Origin: Tubiluchus corallicola
Taxonomy: Eukaryota > Priapulida > Priapulimorpha > Priapulimorphida > Tubiluchidae
DNA: 64,000 bases
NCBI GenBank assembly: GCA_030141605.1
Contig: JAQGDQ010000082.1
Coordinates: 484,501-548,500, forward strand
Direction: 5' to 3'
This document shows positions 54,010 through 64,000 of the stretch, in pieces. Under the pieces are notes generated by a model that saw nothing but the letters and a program-made list of their open reading frames with translations, did not search any database and had not been told where the DNA came from. The position numbers and the translations under genes were made by a program. Each line of letters begins with the position of its first letter. Position 1 is the first letter of the stretch.

Positions 54010-55229
54010 TTGTCCAGCTGAGTGAGTTAAGCTCCCCTTTCATAACGTGGCGAGAATGGCGACGTCAGTACCATCTCTTAGTTGTACGTAGGTTTAACAA
54101 CGAAAATAAATGACAAAGAAAGTTTGTAGCAAGACCGAAATCTAACTAATTATCAAGGAAAATCTTCTAACAGGAAACAGGAAAAGTATCTTAGCCATGC
54201 TTCACGTGTATGTATATCCTCTCTCTTTAGGAGGCAGCATGCACACCGAACCACCCACAAACAGCTCACGCAGTGGTCCTCGCACCGTGGCACTGCTTAG
54301 CTGTCTAATAATTGTCCGTATTATCATATACGTGAAAACCATGCAATTTATTTGCAATGCGATTTGCACGTTTACAAAATAATTTTAACTTATCAAACAA
54401 TATCACACGCTGCATTGAGTATACACGATAGTTAAATAAATGCAGTTGCTCATAAGTTACTTAAACTTTAAAGGAATTCGAAAAATCATATTCTCAAGTG
54501 AAAACTTGAAACTTTTGTCTTCTCGAATGCTGAAACTATATAAAAGTGAAAACTCAACTTCGGCAAAATTTGTGACAGCTAATCTTAAGATACAATCAGT
54601 GTCACGTGACGTTCACATTATAAAAATCGTACACAAGAATAAATCCACAACGACTCCATAGTCCTAAACCAATCAAAACAAGGAACAGAAGCCTACACAC
54701 CACGCATACCAACTAATTCATCTTCACACTTGGCCGGGTTGACTTATATCGTAACTGATTTACATTCAAACAGCATACTAATAATAAATGGCCGCTGCAG
54801 ACATTAAATACAACTGAGTCATTTTTTTCGTATGAAATACTGCAGTCCTGCTTTTTACAGCCATCCCAGGGAAAATTATCTTGTCAAAGGCGGCGGCACA
54901 GCGTCGTAATTAAACACGGCGGAGGCGAATGCAATTGCGCAAGCAAAATACTGCCTGATTGCCACGAAAATAGCCAGTAATTTCCAGAAATTTTGTTGCC
55001 AAATTGACGTAACGCACGCAAAACGGTTCAATTACACACTAATACTTTCCCGCAGCTGAACTCAGGAAGTATGTTGCTACATGCGAGATTTGAATTTATG
55101 AAGTGCCTGTACTGTGTAGGACTACAGATATATTATAGTATCATAATTAAACATCTTTACACGCATTTTACAGTACAGAATACTAGAGATGCCTAGGTTC
55201 TGTTGCCGTACTTATGCTTACATATAATC

Positions 55230-55645
55230 CTTTAAAAATGTGATATACACATGTATTGATAAATATACTGGATAATCTTCAACCTTTATTTACCCGTCGT
55301 GAAAATTCTTGTAAAAAGTTGTTCTTATCAATTCAAAATCCTAACACTCTATTGCCAGATGCCTATATTCATAGATATAGTATTCGCCATTATCTAGAAT
55401 ACCCCTTACCTAAACGCAGAACAGTGTTTGGTTCTACAACAGTTTTATTTCATATGGTTTACATAATTTTCAAACTCAATTCATTTAGTACATGTGTATT
55501 GTAACAGTGTATATATATGGTGCTTCTCGCTGTATGTTCTACCTTGTTTAGTCTTTTAAACTATTATATTTTGTAAATTTATACAGTGTTGTAATTCAAC
55601 CTTTTTGTTGTAATGATAAATGAACTTATATTATTATTACTATAG
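55230..55645 (+). mobile_element. 3' end of a non-LTR retrotransposon (LINE)
   Basis: The plus strand encodes the last ~80 residues of a LINE reverse-transcriptase polyprotein. It shows L-x-PLFTRRENSCKKLF, then LLPD, then a YSIRHYLEYPLPKRRT segment, a pattern typical of the C-terminus of CR1/L2/jockey-type elements in invertebrates. The stop is at 55502-55504. A ~130-bp 3' UTR follows, ending in an (ATT)n-like tail (55631-55645). No 5' part of the ORF is present, as expected of a 5'-truncated copy. It lies in the 17.7-kb PDZ-GEF intron, antisense to the gene. The clade assignment is tentative. Confidence 0.6.
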
Positions 55646-55854
55646 GAAGTCAGATGCCTGTAACACGGACTTGATAAACGCGGATTTCCTTTGGGTTCCT
55701 TGAGTTATTTGATATCATACTCAGGCCGCAAACTCTGATAAGTTCCTTTGCATATGCATACATTTTTACACATGCACCTAAAGACATAACTGAACGTGCT
55801 CTTAGATCGCAGAGACACGAATTAAGTAAAGTAGTATCATTGCTAAATTGCTTA

Positions 55855-55897
55855 TTGTGCATCATAATTATGAAAAAGCAATGATTATGATGCACAA
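55855..55897. repeat. perfect 14-bp inverted repeat
   Basis: TTGTGCATCATAAT (55855-55868) pairs exactly with ATTATGATGCACAA (55884-55897) around 15 nt. It lies 210 bp after the LINE 3' end. Confidence 0.9.
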
Positions 55898-56417
55898 AAA
55901 ATCTAAAATATTGTAATTCTTTTTTCTTGTGTATAACATGTATTTGGACGTAAATTCACATATAATTCATTTACTATTGTACTCGCGGTTCATAAGTACA
56001 ATAACTACTGAAAGAGAAAAGGTGGACAAACAGGGCAATATTAATATAAATACAGCTACACATCTCTGATGCAGCATAAAACGTGCAAACTTACACCAAT
56101 TCACTAATACGTAATAATGAGTTAGTTTGTGCATATAAGGGGTCTGGATATTCAAGCAGTTTGTGAGATACAGATTGTATATATAAAGTGTTGTACAAAT
56201 TGCCATGAACAGCATCTATAGTACATATACGACCTCCATTGTAGTCCATTTCCTAAGCCTTCCAGCAGCACTTCACTGCTACTTTGGCCATCTACGATTC
56301 TTAGGCATAGTACAGTGCCAATTTTGCTAACAGTACTAGGTGACCTGCGTGGGGCCGGCTATGGACACTTTATACAGACAATACAGCTCACAAAGAGATA
56401 ATAGCTGATGATATAAT

Positions 56418-56675
56418 TTGTACTGCTTTGATCAAAGTACATTTCTCGGTCTAAGTCCGCTTCTGGGACAGCCGAACAAGGTTTTTATCACACACCAGTC
56501 AAAAATGACATTAGCCCGATCGAGAGAAGTGCCAGGACTAGCTGTTCAGTACATGAAAGCGCAATTTGCCAATCAGTCAAATACTCAACTGCAACAGTGC
56601 GATATGGCAGACGTCAATGGTACAGGTATTCATTTGCCACACACAAAACTAATAACTAACCGGGTCATGTGTTAA
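56418..56675 (+). other. coding-like ORF with exon-like borders, unassigned
   Basis: Within this plus-strand frame the part 56499-56625 is bounded by CACACCAG| and ACAG|GTATTC. It has an internal ATG at 56505 followed by MTLARSREVPGLAVQYMKAQ and a Gln/Asn-rich end. The pyrimidine tract of the acceptor is short. No known domain is seen. It lies inside the 17.7-kb PDZ-GEF intron on the opposite strand. Confidence 0.2.
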
Positions 56676-57619
56676 TATAATGTTACAGGATTTTTTTTTG
56701 CAAAGTGTAAATCCAACGCCAACAAATGGGTGGCAGCAGCCAACAAGGTCCAGTTTCCGCATCTTTTCTCCTTCCCTCTTTCTACGGCTGCCTCTGATCA
56801 TCTAAGTGGCCTGGATAGAAACTGATTAAGTTTTAAAGCTTGGCCCGCGAGAAGAATTACAGGAATCCAGTCAGACGGCTGTGTGTACTACACGCTTACA
56901 ACTACAGTCAAGCGTTGATAGATGGAACGCGTGATCACAATACTAAAAACGTGACAAATTATCTTCCGAAGTAATAAGCCTACTGTACATGAGGACGATG
57001 TTAAATAGGCAAAATACTTTGGTACTGGCACTTTTTTAAAAGCACACCATGAAAATAAATTTAAATTGCAGTAGGAATTAAGGACTTCGATCAAACAGTC
57101 TAATTCTTTTCTTATGATATTACATATGTAAGCAGAGCTTACAGTAAATGAATTAGTCTTTCAACGACTGTTTCCACGAGGACTAATGCCGCAGAAGCAC
57201 CCAAAGTGTCCAAAAATGCACGTGTTACTTCTTTTGCTAGTAGGTTCGCAAATTCCTTTGCTATTGATGTATAAAAATGACAGTAAGAAAAATCTCTAAA
57301 TCATTAATTACGTCCTGCTTTAGCTTTAAGAAAAACATCAGATTTTTACTTTGTTGATTACCATATCAGGTCCAGGCATGGTCTTTTAAATTTCTTTCTT
57401 TCATCTGAACCTCAGTTTCTGCACTTTTCAATTTAAGAAAGCGGTTCCAGAAAATAAGTAGCAACAACTTGCCCTGGTCTTTCTAAAAAAAATAAAGGGC
57501 GCTCATGCGACAAACTTATTAGTTATTCAATTCACTAAGCAAATTCGAAAGCCATAAAGCGCATGAAGCTTTGTCCGGTTTTGCTCTGAAAGCGAGGAAA
57601 ATATCAATTTTCAAATTGC

Positions 57620-57871
57620 TTGAAGCACTATCTTCAACAGTCATATGATCGTCCCGTCAGTGCCCTTGAGAAAGAGTTATTGGAGCCGACGAATGCAGCA
57701 ATCATTAATCAACATGTAACTGGCAAGAACGTGGATGAAAATGGATCTGGAAATTTCCGTAGATGGTTCAGAATTTGTGAAAGTAAACAAATAAATCGAG
57801 ACTCGTACAGATATGGCTTGCTGAAGACACAACATTTACTTTTCAACACTCGCACTGTGCGAAATGAATGA
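57620..57871 (+). other. coding-like ORF, unassigned
   Basis: An 83-codon plus-strand frame with balanced hydrophilic composition (SALEKELLEPTNAAIINQH and FRRWFRICESK). A TCTTCAACAG acceptor-like site precedes 57650, and GAAA|GTAAAC could be a donor near 57782. Its phase does not join the exon-like segment at 56625. No family is recognised. Confidence 0.2.
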
Positions 57872-57899
57872 CAATTTAAAACTGTTTATCGAGGGTTAT

Positions 57900-60800
57900 G
57901 AACTAGCTAGACAAATTTATTTGGCTCTAACAACGTAAATTATTTTCCACGGTTCTTGCTTAAAGGCATGGAGTGAATTGTTTGTCAATTATTGGGATGG
58001 CATATTCGCATGTTCTTTGCCACCCCATACCCACTTTGTTTAGACAAATAAATATTTATGTCGTCTGTTTTTATTTTGTCCGGAGAAAATAATGATTTCA
58101 ACTTGAACTACTAATCTTATTATTCCTAGATGCTTAAATCACGGACACCTAGTTTTGCCTATTCGACGATTACACGAATGTCTGAGTCTACCTTTAATTT
58201 GTCTGTACAAACATCAAACAAAAACGAAAATATATCACTGTTTCAGTTTAGCTTTTCAGTTCTTGATACGTAATTAGTCTTTTAAAATTCAACAAGTTGT
58301 ACGTTAGCTCGTTAACTCAGTTAGTTAATTAGTTCGTCCTGACGCGAATTCTATTTGCTTAGACAAATTGACATATAACAGAAATGAATTACAAAAGAAT
58401 TTGTAAAACCAAGGTGATAAAAACGGCTTGTTGCGTAAATGCAATCTGGGCAGCTTGCATTTACGAAATGTTTCCATATTCGCTGCAAAGTACCACATTT
58501 GCACAAAGTTTGCGCAAAAATATCACAAAGCAACATTTTTGCATTAAACATACATACATACTTTACATACTCACTTTATATACTTATCAATATCTTCTTT
58601 TTGTTAAAAATGTTGATGGATAACTCAATGATATCTAAGTATGACAAATGGATCTACAACGTCAAATATTTAATTTCATACAGTCGTTTAAGTGGTCAAA
58701 GATCAAGTGTTGCTCCAAGATTACATTTCAAAGTTTCACCAATTACGACAGTAAGCTGATGTACCATTGATACATTCTGAGCAATTACACCCGTTGCAAA
58801 ACAGCAAAAAACCCTGCTCAAAATCAGGAAATTATTCAAGAGCAATGCGGCGAAGTCTAACCGAGTCGGGCGGACTGATCACTATCATTGTGACTTGGTG
58901 ACTCAACTAATGACGATATTGGCTTAAATAACATATTATTCATGTCTGTAAAGCTGCAATTCTTTTGAAATTGTGTCAAAATCCCAGCGGTTGGCCCGCC
59001 CCACCTGTTACAAAAGGCGCAGGAAGTGCACAATTTTAGGCGCAGATAAGTCCAAATTAATAGCAAGGCTCGACCGTTCGAATGTAGGTCTTTTTTAAGA
59101 TATGGCTATAGCTAGATAGAAATAGCTATGGCAAGTGGTATTAGGCGACCAAGCAGAGAGCGCAAGTATCTGACAAAAACTTTTATTGTCATAATGACAA
59201 TTCTGATCGTTGAACTATTGAAGCATTGCCAGAATGTATGAACTGTCAGAGCAGTTTTTGCCGAGTCCACCAATTCGTATACATACTGCAGACCTGCCAA
59301 TAAGATAGCAAATCAGCAGTTTGCTGTTCAAATGAAGGACATGTGGGATTTCCAACACAATTTCAGTATTAATCCCCCAAAAAAGCAGAATGTTCAACGT
59401 TTTTATTCTATACCAGTTTCATATATAATAAGGTCCAGCTATATTTAGATACATAATATATCTATATACAGCAATTAAGCATTACTTTTAAAAATAACTA
59501 AGAAATGAGACGTATTACACAAAAAAACAAATAAAACTTTAGCTAGGGCAATAAGATCAAGTAAACTATAAAGACGTAAATTGTTTTCATAAATTTCATT
59601 AGCTTAATTAAAAATTTCAAATATCTCTGACACTCAGTCCAGACTAGAGGTAACTATTTTCTGTTAACTTCTACAAACTTACACAAAAGATTAACTGTAT
59701 CAAACAGTCCCAACTATATAAATTTCTAGTAACGTACTAACTAATAATAAAAGTCTAAAATATAAGAAAATGTAAGTTCCTCAAATGACAATCATAATAA
59801 TAATACAGTAAGAGGTCATATTCTCAACAGACACATGCATATTAATACATCCTCCACGTCCATGTAGTCGTCAGCTATATCCTTATAGTGTTTGTAGACC
59901 AATATTCCGTTCACTGTGATTAGTGAAGAGTTCCATGTTAGTCCTCTCCTCCTCAAGAGCATAGTTGTGAAGCCAACATTACAAATTGGTTACATGCATG
60001 CATGTAATGTTATGCAGGACATTATGCCACTCACACAACATGACAGTTGGAATTATTCCCTGTGGTCTACACCGCTATTATTGAATAATCTGGTGAATCA
60101 CGATAATCAGGTCACGTCTAGACGAGGGTTATCATAAGACTCAGGAGACATTTTCACTTCCAGCACAACGCACTTATAAGTAAGTATATATAAATAAGTT
60201 AAAACAACACTAAGCATTCTCTGTAAAGCTGCAAAGGCTTTATGGGCTTCTCTGTGGTCCATTTATTCTAGCTGTTCAGTCAACAAGAAATTTAGAGAAA
60301 GTTATTCTCAATCAGAAACCTTGTACTTGCATACCCAGTAAAATGTTAAAATAAGTAACAAAAAAACTGGGTTAGGACTTTGACAATGAAGTTATAAAAT
60401 TTTCACGCACATAGTAATCCTGCCTACAAATTAATGATCTAATTATATGGTAATATCTTTGATTTCGTCAAATAACAAGTGATAATAAAACGATAATATC
60501 ATTACATTATTACAGTCATTAAACATAATATAGCAACGTTTCTGAAGCATTAAAACAAGATACTAGTTTCATAAAAAACATAGTTCCTTGCAACTTGTTT
60601 ATGCATTTATAATCAACAAGCAAATATTTATAATAGATTTATGAATCATAATTTTGCCAAGTCATAATGTATACATATAGACTAAACATAGGCCTCAACC
60701 AACATTGATCACTGGACTAGTAAATTACAGTAATTGTCTCAAGATTGCTCCCTTTAGTTGGCAATACCCAGCTTTCAATCTGACTCAATAAAGTGGTTTT

Positions 60801-61243
60801 ATGATCCTTCATCCTATAAACCTATATTTTTTGTTAAACATTTTCTGTTTTTACAACTCTCAAGCACACGTCAATCACCACACTGGAAAAGAAAGATAAC
60901 CCACTCATAATTCACTTAGCTGGAAGGCATAAATTTTTTTATCACACTGCCAAAAGTACAAAGAGAACCATTGAGAGTTGCAGTAATTTATTACTGAGCA
61001 ATTGGTCTCGTTAACGTCTTGAAACTGTGGCCTACATAGAGCACTGGGTGTGAAAAGAACACCCTTTCACTGACTTTATTAACGAAACCCCACCGAGCTA
61101 GCTGAGCTAAAATTTAGCCACGAAAACGGCTAAAAGCTTATTATTATTAAAAACTTATATATATTGTGTAAAAGCACCCCTTGCACTGCCAAATAATTTA
61201 ATTTTTTTCCTATAGTAAATATTTAGAAATCAAAAAAACTTAC
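57900..61243. other. part of the 17.7-kb PDZ-GEF intron near the start-codon exon
   Basis: AT-rich DNA with short frames only. No repeat family member or conserved exon is recognisable by eye. Confidence 0.6.
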
Positions 61244-61462
61244 CTGAGGCATACGATCAGATGGGGGCCGCCTAACAGCCTGTATGAACCATGGATCAGG
61301 ATATGCAGTGGGTGGTGACAAAAGAGGAGGGGGAAGAGGAGGTGGGGAATGTGCCACTGGTCGGGCAATCATGGGGACTGGCTTCGCACCAGGGTACCAC
61401 ATGTTGCTGTTGTCGGCGCCGATCTAAGTACACGAGATGTTCTCCATGTAGTAAGATATGAA
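61244..61462 (-). CDS. RAPGEF2: PDZ-GEF (RapGEF2/6 family) exon with start codon, residues 1-53
   Basis: This exon carries the translation start of a Rap1/Rap2 guanine-nucleotide exchange factor that acts at membranes and cell junctions. The minus strand shows a strong acceptor (pyrimidine tract then CAG, exon from 61462) and a perfect donor CAG|GTAAGT (exon end 61244). Coding starts at ATG 61402, gives 53 codons and ends in phase 0. An in-frame TAG lies 24 nt upstream, so this ATG is the first usable one in the frame. Residues 18-32 are a proline-rich run (PPPLPPPLLSPP). The last residues, FIQAVRRPPSDRMPQ, correspond to the QAV-PxxR-PQ segment that precedes the DL start of the CNB-like domain in vertebrate RAPGEF2. 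The N-terminus is about 30 residues longer than the human one. Splicing to 43495 keeps the frame. RAPGEF6 is the other possible orthologue name; invertebrates usually have one gene for both. Confidence 0.85.
61424..61447 (-). promoter_or_regulatory. short upstream ORF before the PDZ-GEF start codon
   Basis: On the minus strand ATG at 61447 opens a 7-residue frame (MENISCT) that stops with TAG at 61426-61424. Only 21 nt separate that stop from the main ATG at 61402, and both are in the same frame. Such uORFs commonly lower translation of the main ORF. Whether it is in the mature 5' UTR depends on use of the acceptor at 61463. Confidence 0.5.
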
Positions 61463-62323
61463 CTGAAAATAAAAAAGATTCCAGTACATGAAATAGTAAA
61501 TGTAAATGCAGTTAATAATAACTTTGTACCTACTTAGTTTCAAGCTTTTCAATCATTAATATAATGAAGAAACCAAATTTATTGAAAACTAAAATGAAAT
61601 GTGAATGAGCCTGCAATTCAACCAGGATGCTTGGGATAAGAGCTCAACGTTTTAGCCATAAGACCATCTAGTCCCTTTTGGCTTTTGATTTTAAATATCA
61701 TTTTATCACCTATACAGTTACATGAGCAAACAAATGTATGCTTAGTTACGTACAACTTATATGCATTCTTATGTCAAATGAATTGCATGTAATACTAGAT
61801 ACACTACAAAATTAAATTTAAGCCTACCACAAAAATTCTTACTCACAGAGCAAAACGTGTAAATGTCTTAATGTTGCTCTAGGTAGGTCTACTGAGCGGA
61901 ACCATGTGCATCATTCTGTTAAGTTCTGTGAAGTCTAAACTTACATTACAGAGCTTGCATTTACGTCTAAAATAATTTTTCTTATTTATTTCTCCTCTAG
62001 GACATGTGCAGATTTAAAATCGTGTACTTACTTACAGTACTTGCCCAACATCAGATATAAGACCTGACATGGCAGAGTTTGTCAGTGTTGATGGACCGTA
62101 TGGACACAAAGAATCACAGTGAAATATAAACATCATTCAAGCTTGACGAAATAAAGCTAGATCATCATTCTCGATATGAACAGCCAATAACAGTGTGCGT
62201 TGGTGACTCAGTAGAAGAGCTCATTTATACCAGGTGCTGTACGTTTCCCAATCAAAACACATAATGCTGATAAGTTGCAACAGAAATCATTTCAGAAATT
62301 CTACAAGAATCAAACCAACTTAC

Positions 62324-62379
62324 CTATACCATCTGTATGTTGTTATTACACCCAAAATTCTTCTTGGTATCCAATGAGA
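62324..62379 (-). other. possible untranslated leader exon of PDZ-GEF
   Basis: The minus strand shows a pyrimidine-rich tract ending CTCAG before 62379 and a strong donor ATAG|GTAAGT after 62324, which bound a 56-bp exon between the CpG-dense block and the start-codon exon. It holds a short ATG-GTA-TAG only, so it would be non-coding. Splice sites are the only evidence. Confidence 0.35.
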
Positions 62380-63639
62380 CTGAGATACAACGCGTTAAAC
62401 AAAAAATAGTTGGCAATTAGGAAGTTTGCAAAACAAATTGCTTGGAAGCGTGCCAGGAATCAACGACTCAAGTAACACAGGTTTCAGATACAACACACTG
62501 CACTCAACGTTGATATACGTAAGGCACCTATAAGCTAGTACCACGTGAAATAAATTATAAAATTACTAACACTGTCATTCACGATGACTACCAATGGATA
62601 AACGTAGCTTACGACTAGCGCTGTATAATATTTCCATTTGAACAATTTTACTGGATCAGTGTCTAATAATGCTTGGGGATGGCCAATTGCATACAACAGG
62701 CAAAGAAATTGATCACTGTTATATTTGCTGAACACGCAAGTGCTTTCTTATAAATAGATCACTGTTAAACTGGCAAAACACATACACATTAATTATTCCA
62801 TAATACTGATGGCAGTCCAAAAAACTCTGAATCACACTATAACTGGTGAAACAGAAGTGCAGATTTCAGCAGATCGAGCAAATGCTTACAACAGCACAGC
62901 AGTTCAGCACCTGTAAAAAAGAACAAACTACTATTAGTATAACAACAACAGCTAATTACAAATGCCCAGCTTAATGCCTACTATAAAATGATCATAAATC
63001 TGAGGGTGCAGTGTTGCACGGTAGTTGGAACACGCAAATAAACTAAAAAGTCACGAACTAAATTTAACTAATGTTTAATCAATGTGGTCACTTAAGCTAG
63101 TCGAACTACTAAATCAAAGGAAACAATTTAAAGAATTGAACCAAATGTACCAAATAAACAAATGACCAAAATAATAATAGTCATAAACGGTTTAAACGCT
63201 TACTACTTTGCACACTTTCTGTTAATTAAAGTTTCTCTTTTGACGTTAGTACTGTAATTTAAAGTTCAGGCAACCAGAATCATCCAACGTAATTTTCTAC
63301 CGTATACATGTACAGATGAGATAAGAGAACAGCGCGCTACAACAACTGTAACTCTAAAATGAACAATACACAATTACGCGCCGCGATCAGTTGTCCACAA
63401 AAGTAAACACAAATACATAACTCACCAAATCATCATTACTAATACTAGCTAAGACAATGTATACTCCTCCCGTCATTCACGTTAACGGCATACACAAATG
63501 CTTTCGCTTTCAAAATAGTGTTTATTTTGTAAACAAATAACTTGAGCGACATTATACCATCACAAAATACTCAACAGCAAACTACCAGACAAACTAAATA
63601 CAAAAGCGAAGTGTAAACCGCTTTCTGCTTTACGGTGCC

Positions 63640-63800
63640 AGTTCGCTTACTCTAGTACTCTGCTCACAACATCTGGCGAAAGCATTGGGCGAAACTCGCA
63701 CACCGCGAGAGAATCCGAGACGCGCACCTGCTGTAAGAAAACTACGAAAACGCACCACAGCCAACCGCTCGCTCGCACAGTGAAAAGCGGAATGACGCGT
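63640..63800 (-). promoter_or_regulatory. CpG-dense probable promoter and first untranslated exon of PDZ-GEF
   Basis: This block has many more CpG dinucleotides and a higher GC content than the flanking AT-rich DNA, as expected of an animal promoter left unmethylated. On the minus strand two donor-like sites could end a leader exon: CAG|GTGCGC near 63726 and AGA|GTAAGC with G at 63650. No TATA box is obvious. It lies 2.2 kb upstream of the start-codon exon on the same strand. The transcription start cannot be placed from sequence alone. Confidence 0.45.
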
Positions 63801-64000
63801 TCAATATTGTAGTTTAACTGAATAATATGAATATCATAGCTCTGGGTGCATGGATTAATACTCTGTCTGTAATAAACACGCTCTAAGTTATTGTCCGCTA
63901 ATGTAATCTATATCAGTGTAACCAAATAAAAGCCATTCCAGACTTACAGTAATTTACACTGTTTTACTTATGAAACTAATAGGACACATAGTAAGGCAGT

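Overview
The window is AT-rich, gene-poor eukaryotic DNA with long introns, microsatellites and decayed transposons. It looks like an invertebrate animal genome. The species cannot be fixed from the sequence; the long introns, CT/GA microsatellites and LINE type would suit a marine invertebrate such as a mollusc or cnidarian. There is no sign of bacterial or organellar DNA, no rRNA or tRNA gene and no CRISPR array.

The one gene I can identify is on the minus strand: the 5' part of a PDZ-GEF (RAPGEF2/RAPGEF6 family, Drosophila Gef26) Rap guanine-nucleotide exchange factor. It reads from a CpG-dense probable promoter near 63.65-63.8 kb, through a possible untranslated exon (62324-62379), a start-codon exon (61244-61462) and two exons (43368-43495, 40146-40229) that encode the start of the first cyclic-nucleotide-binding-like domain. 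Splice sites and phases (0, then 2, then 2) join without a break and the product matches the vertebrate N-terminus closely. The next exon was not found, so the rest of the protein (second CNB-like domain, REM, PDZ, RA, CDC25 catalytic domain) should lie left of position 1, after an intron of more than 40 kb.

That large intron holds three minus-strand segments that look like first coding exons: 34340-34371 (short acidic start), 22235-22674 (146 codons with one membrane span) and 665-729 (very acidic start behind two ETS-type sites). Each ends at a plausible splice donor in phase 2, the phase the next PDZ-GEF exon must accept. The main hypothesis is therefore a set of alternative promoters that replace the first CNB-like domain with other N-termini, one of them membrane-anchored. 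The 22 kb segment could equally be a separate small gene.

The rest is intronic. It contains two copies of a mariner-like MITE (29068-29285, 43008-43196), two opposite copies of a repeat headed by a long CT tract (about 9013-9209 and 23861-24165), a LINE 3' end (55230-55645), a GC-rich insertion between 10-bp direct repeats (27758-28154), possible SINE fragments (34 and 38 kb), several local tandem duplications, and perfect inverted repeats. A few plus-strand segments at 48-58 kb look weakly coding and remain unassigned.
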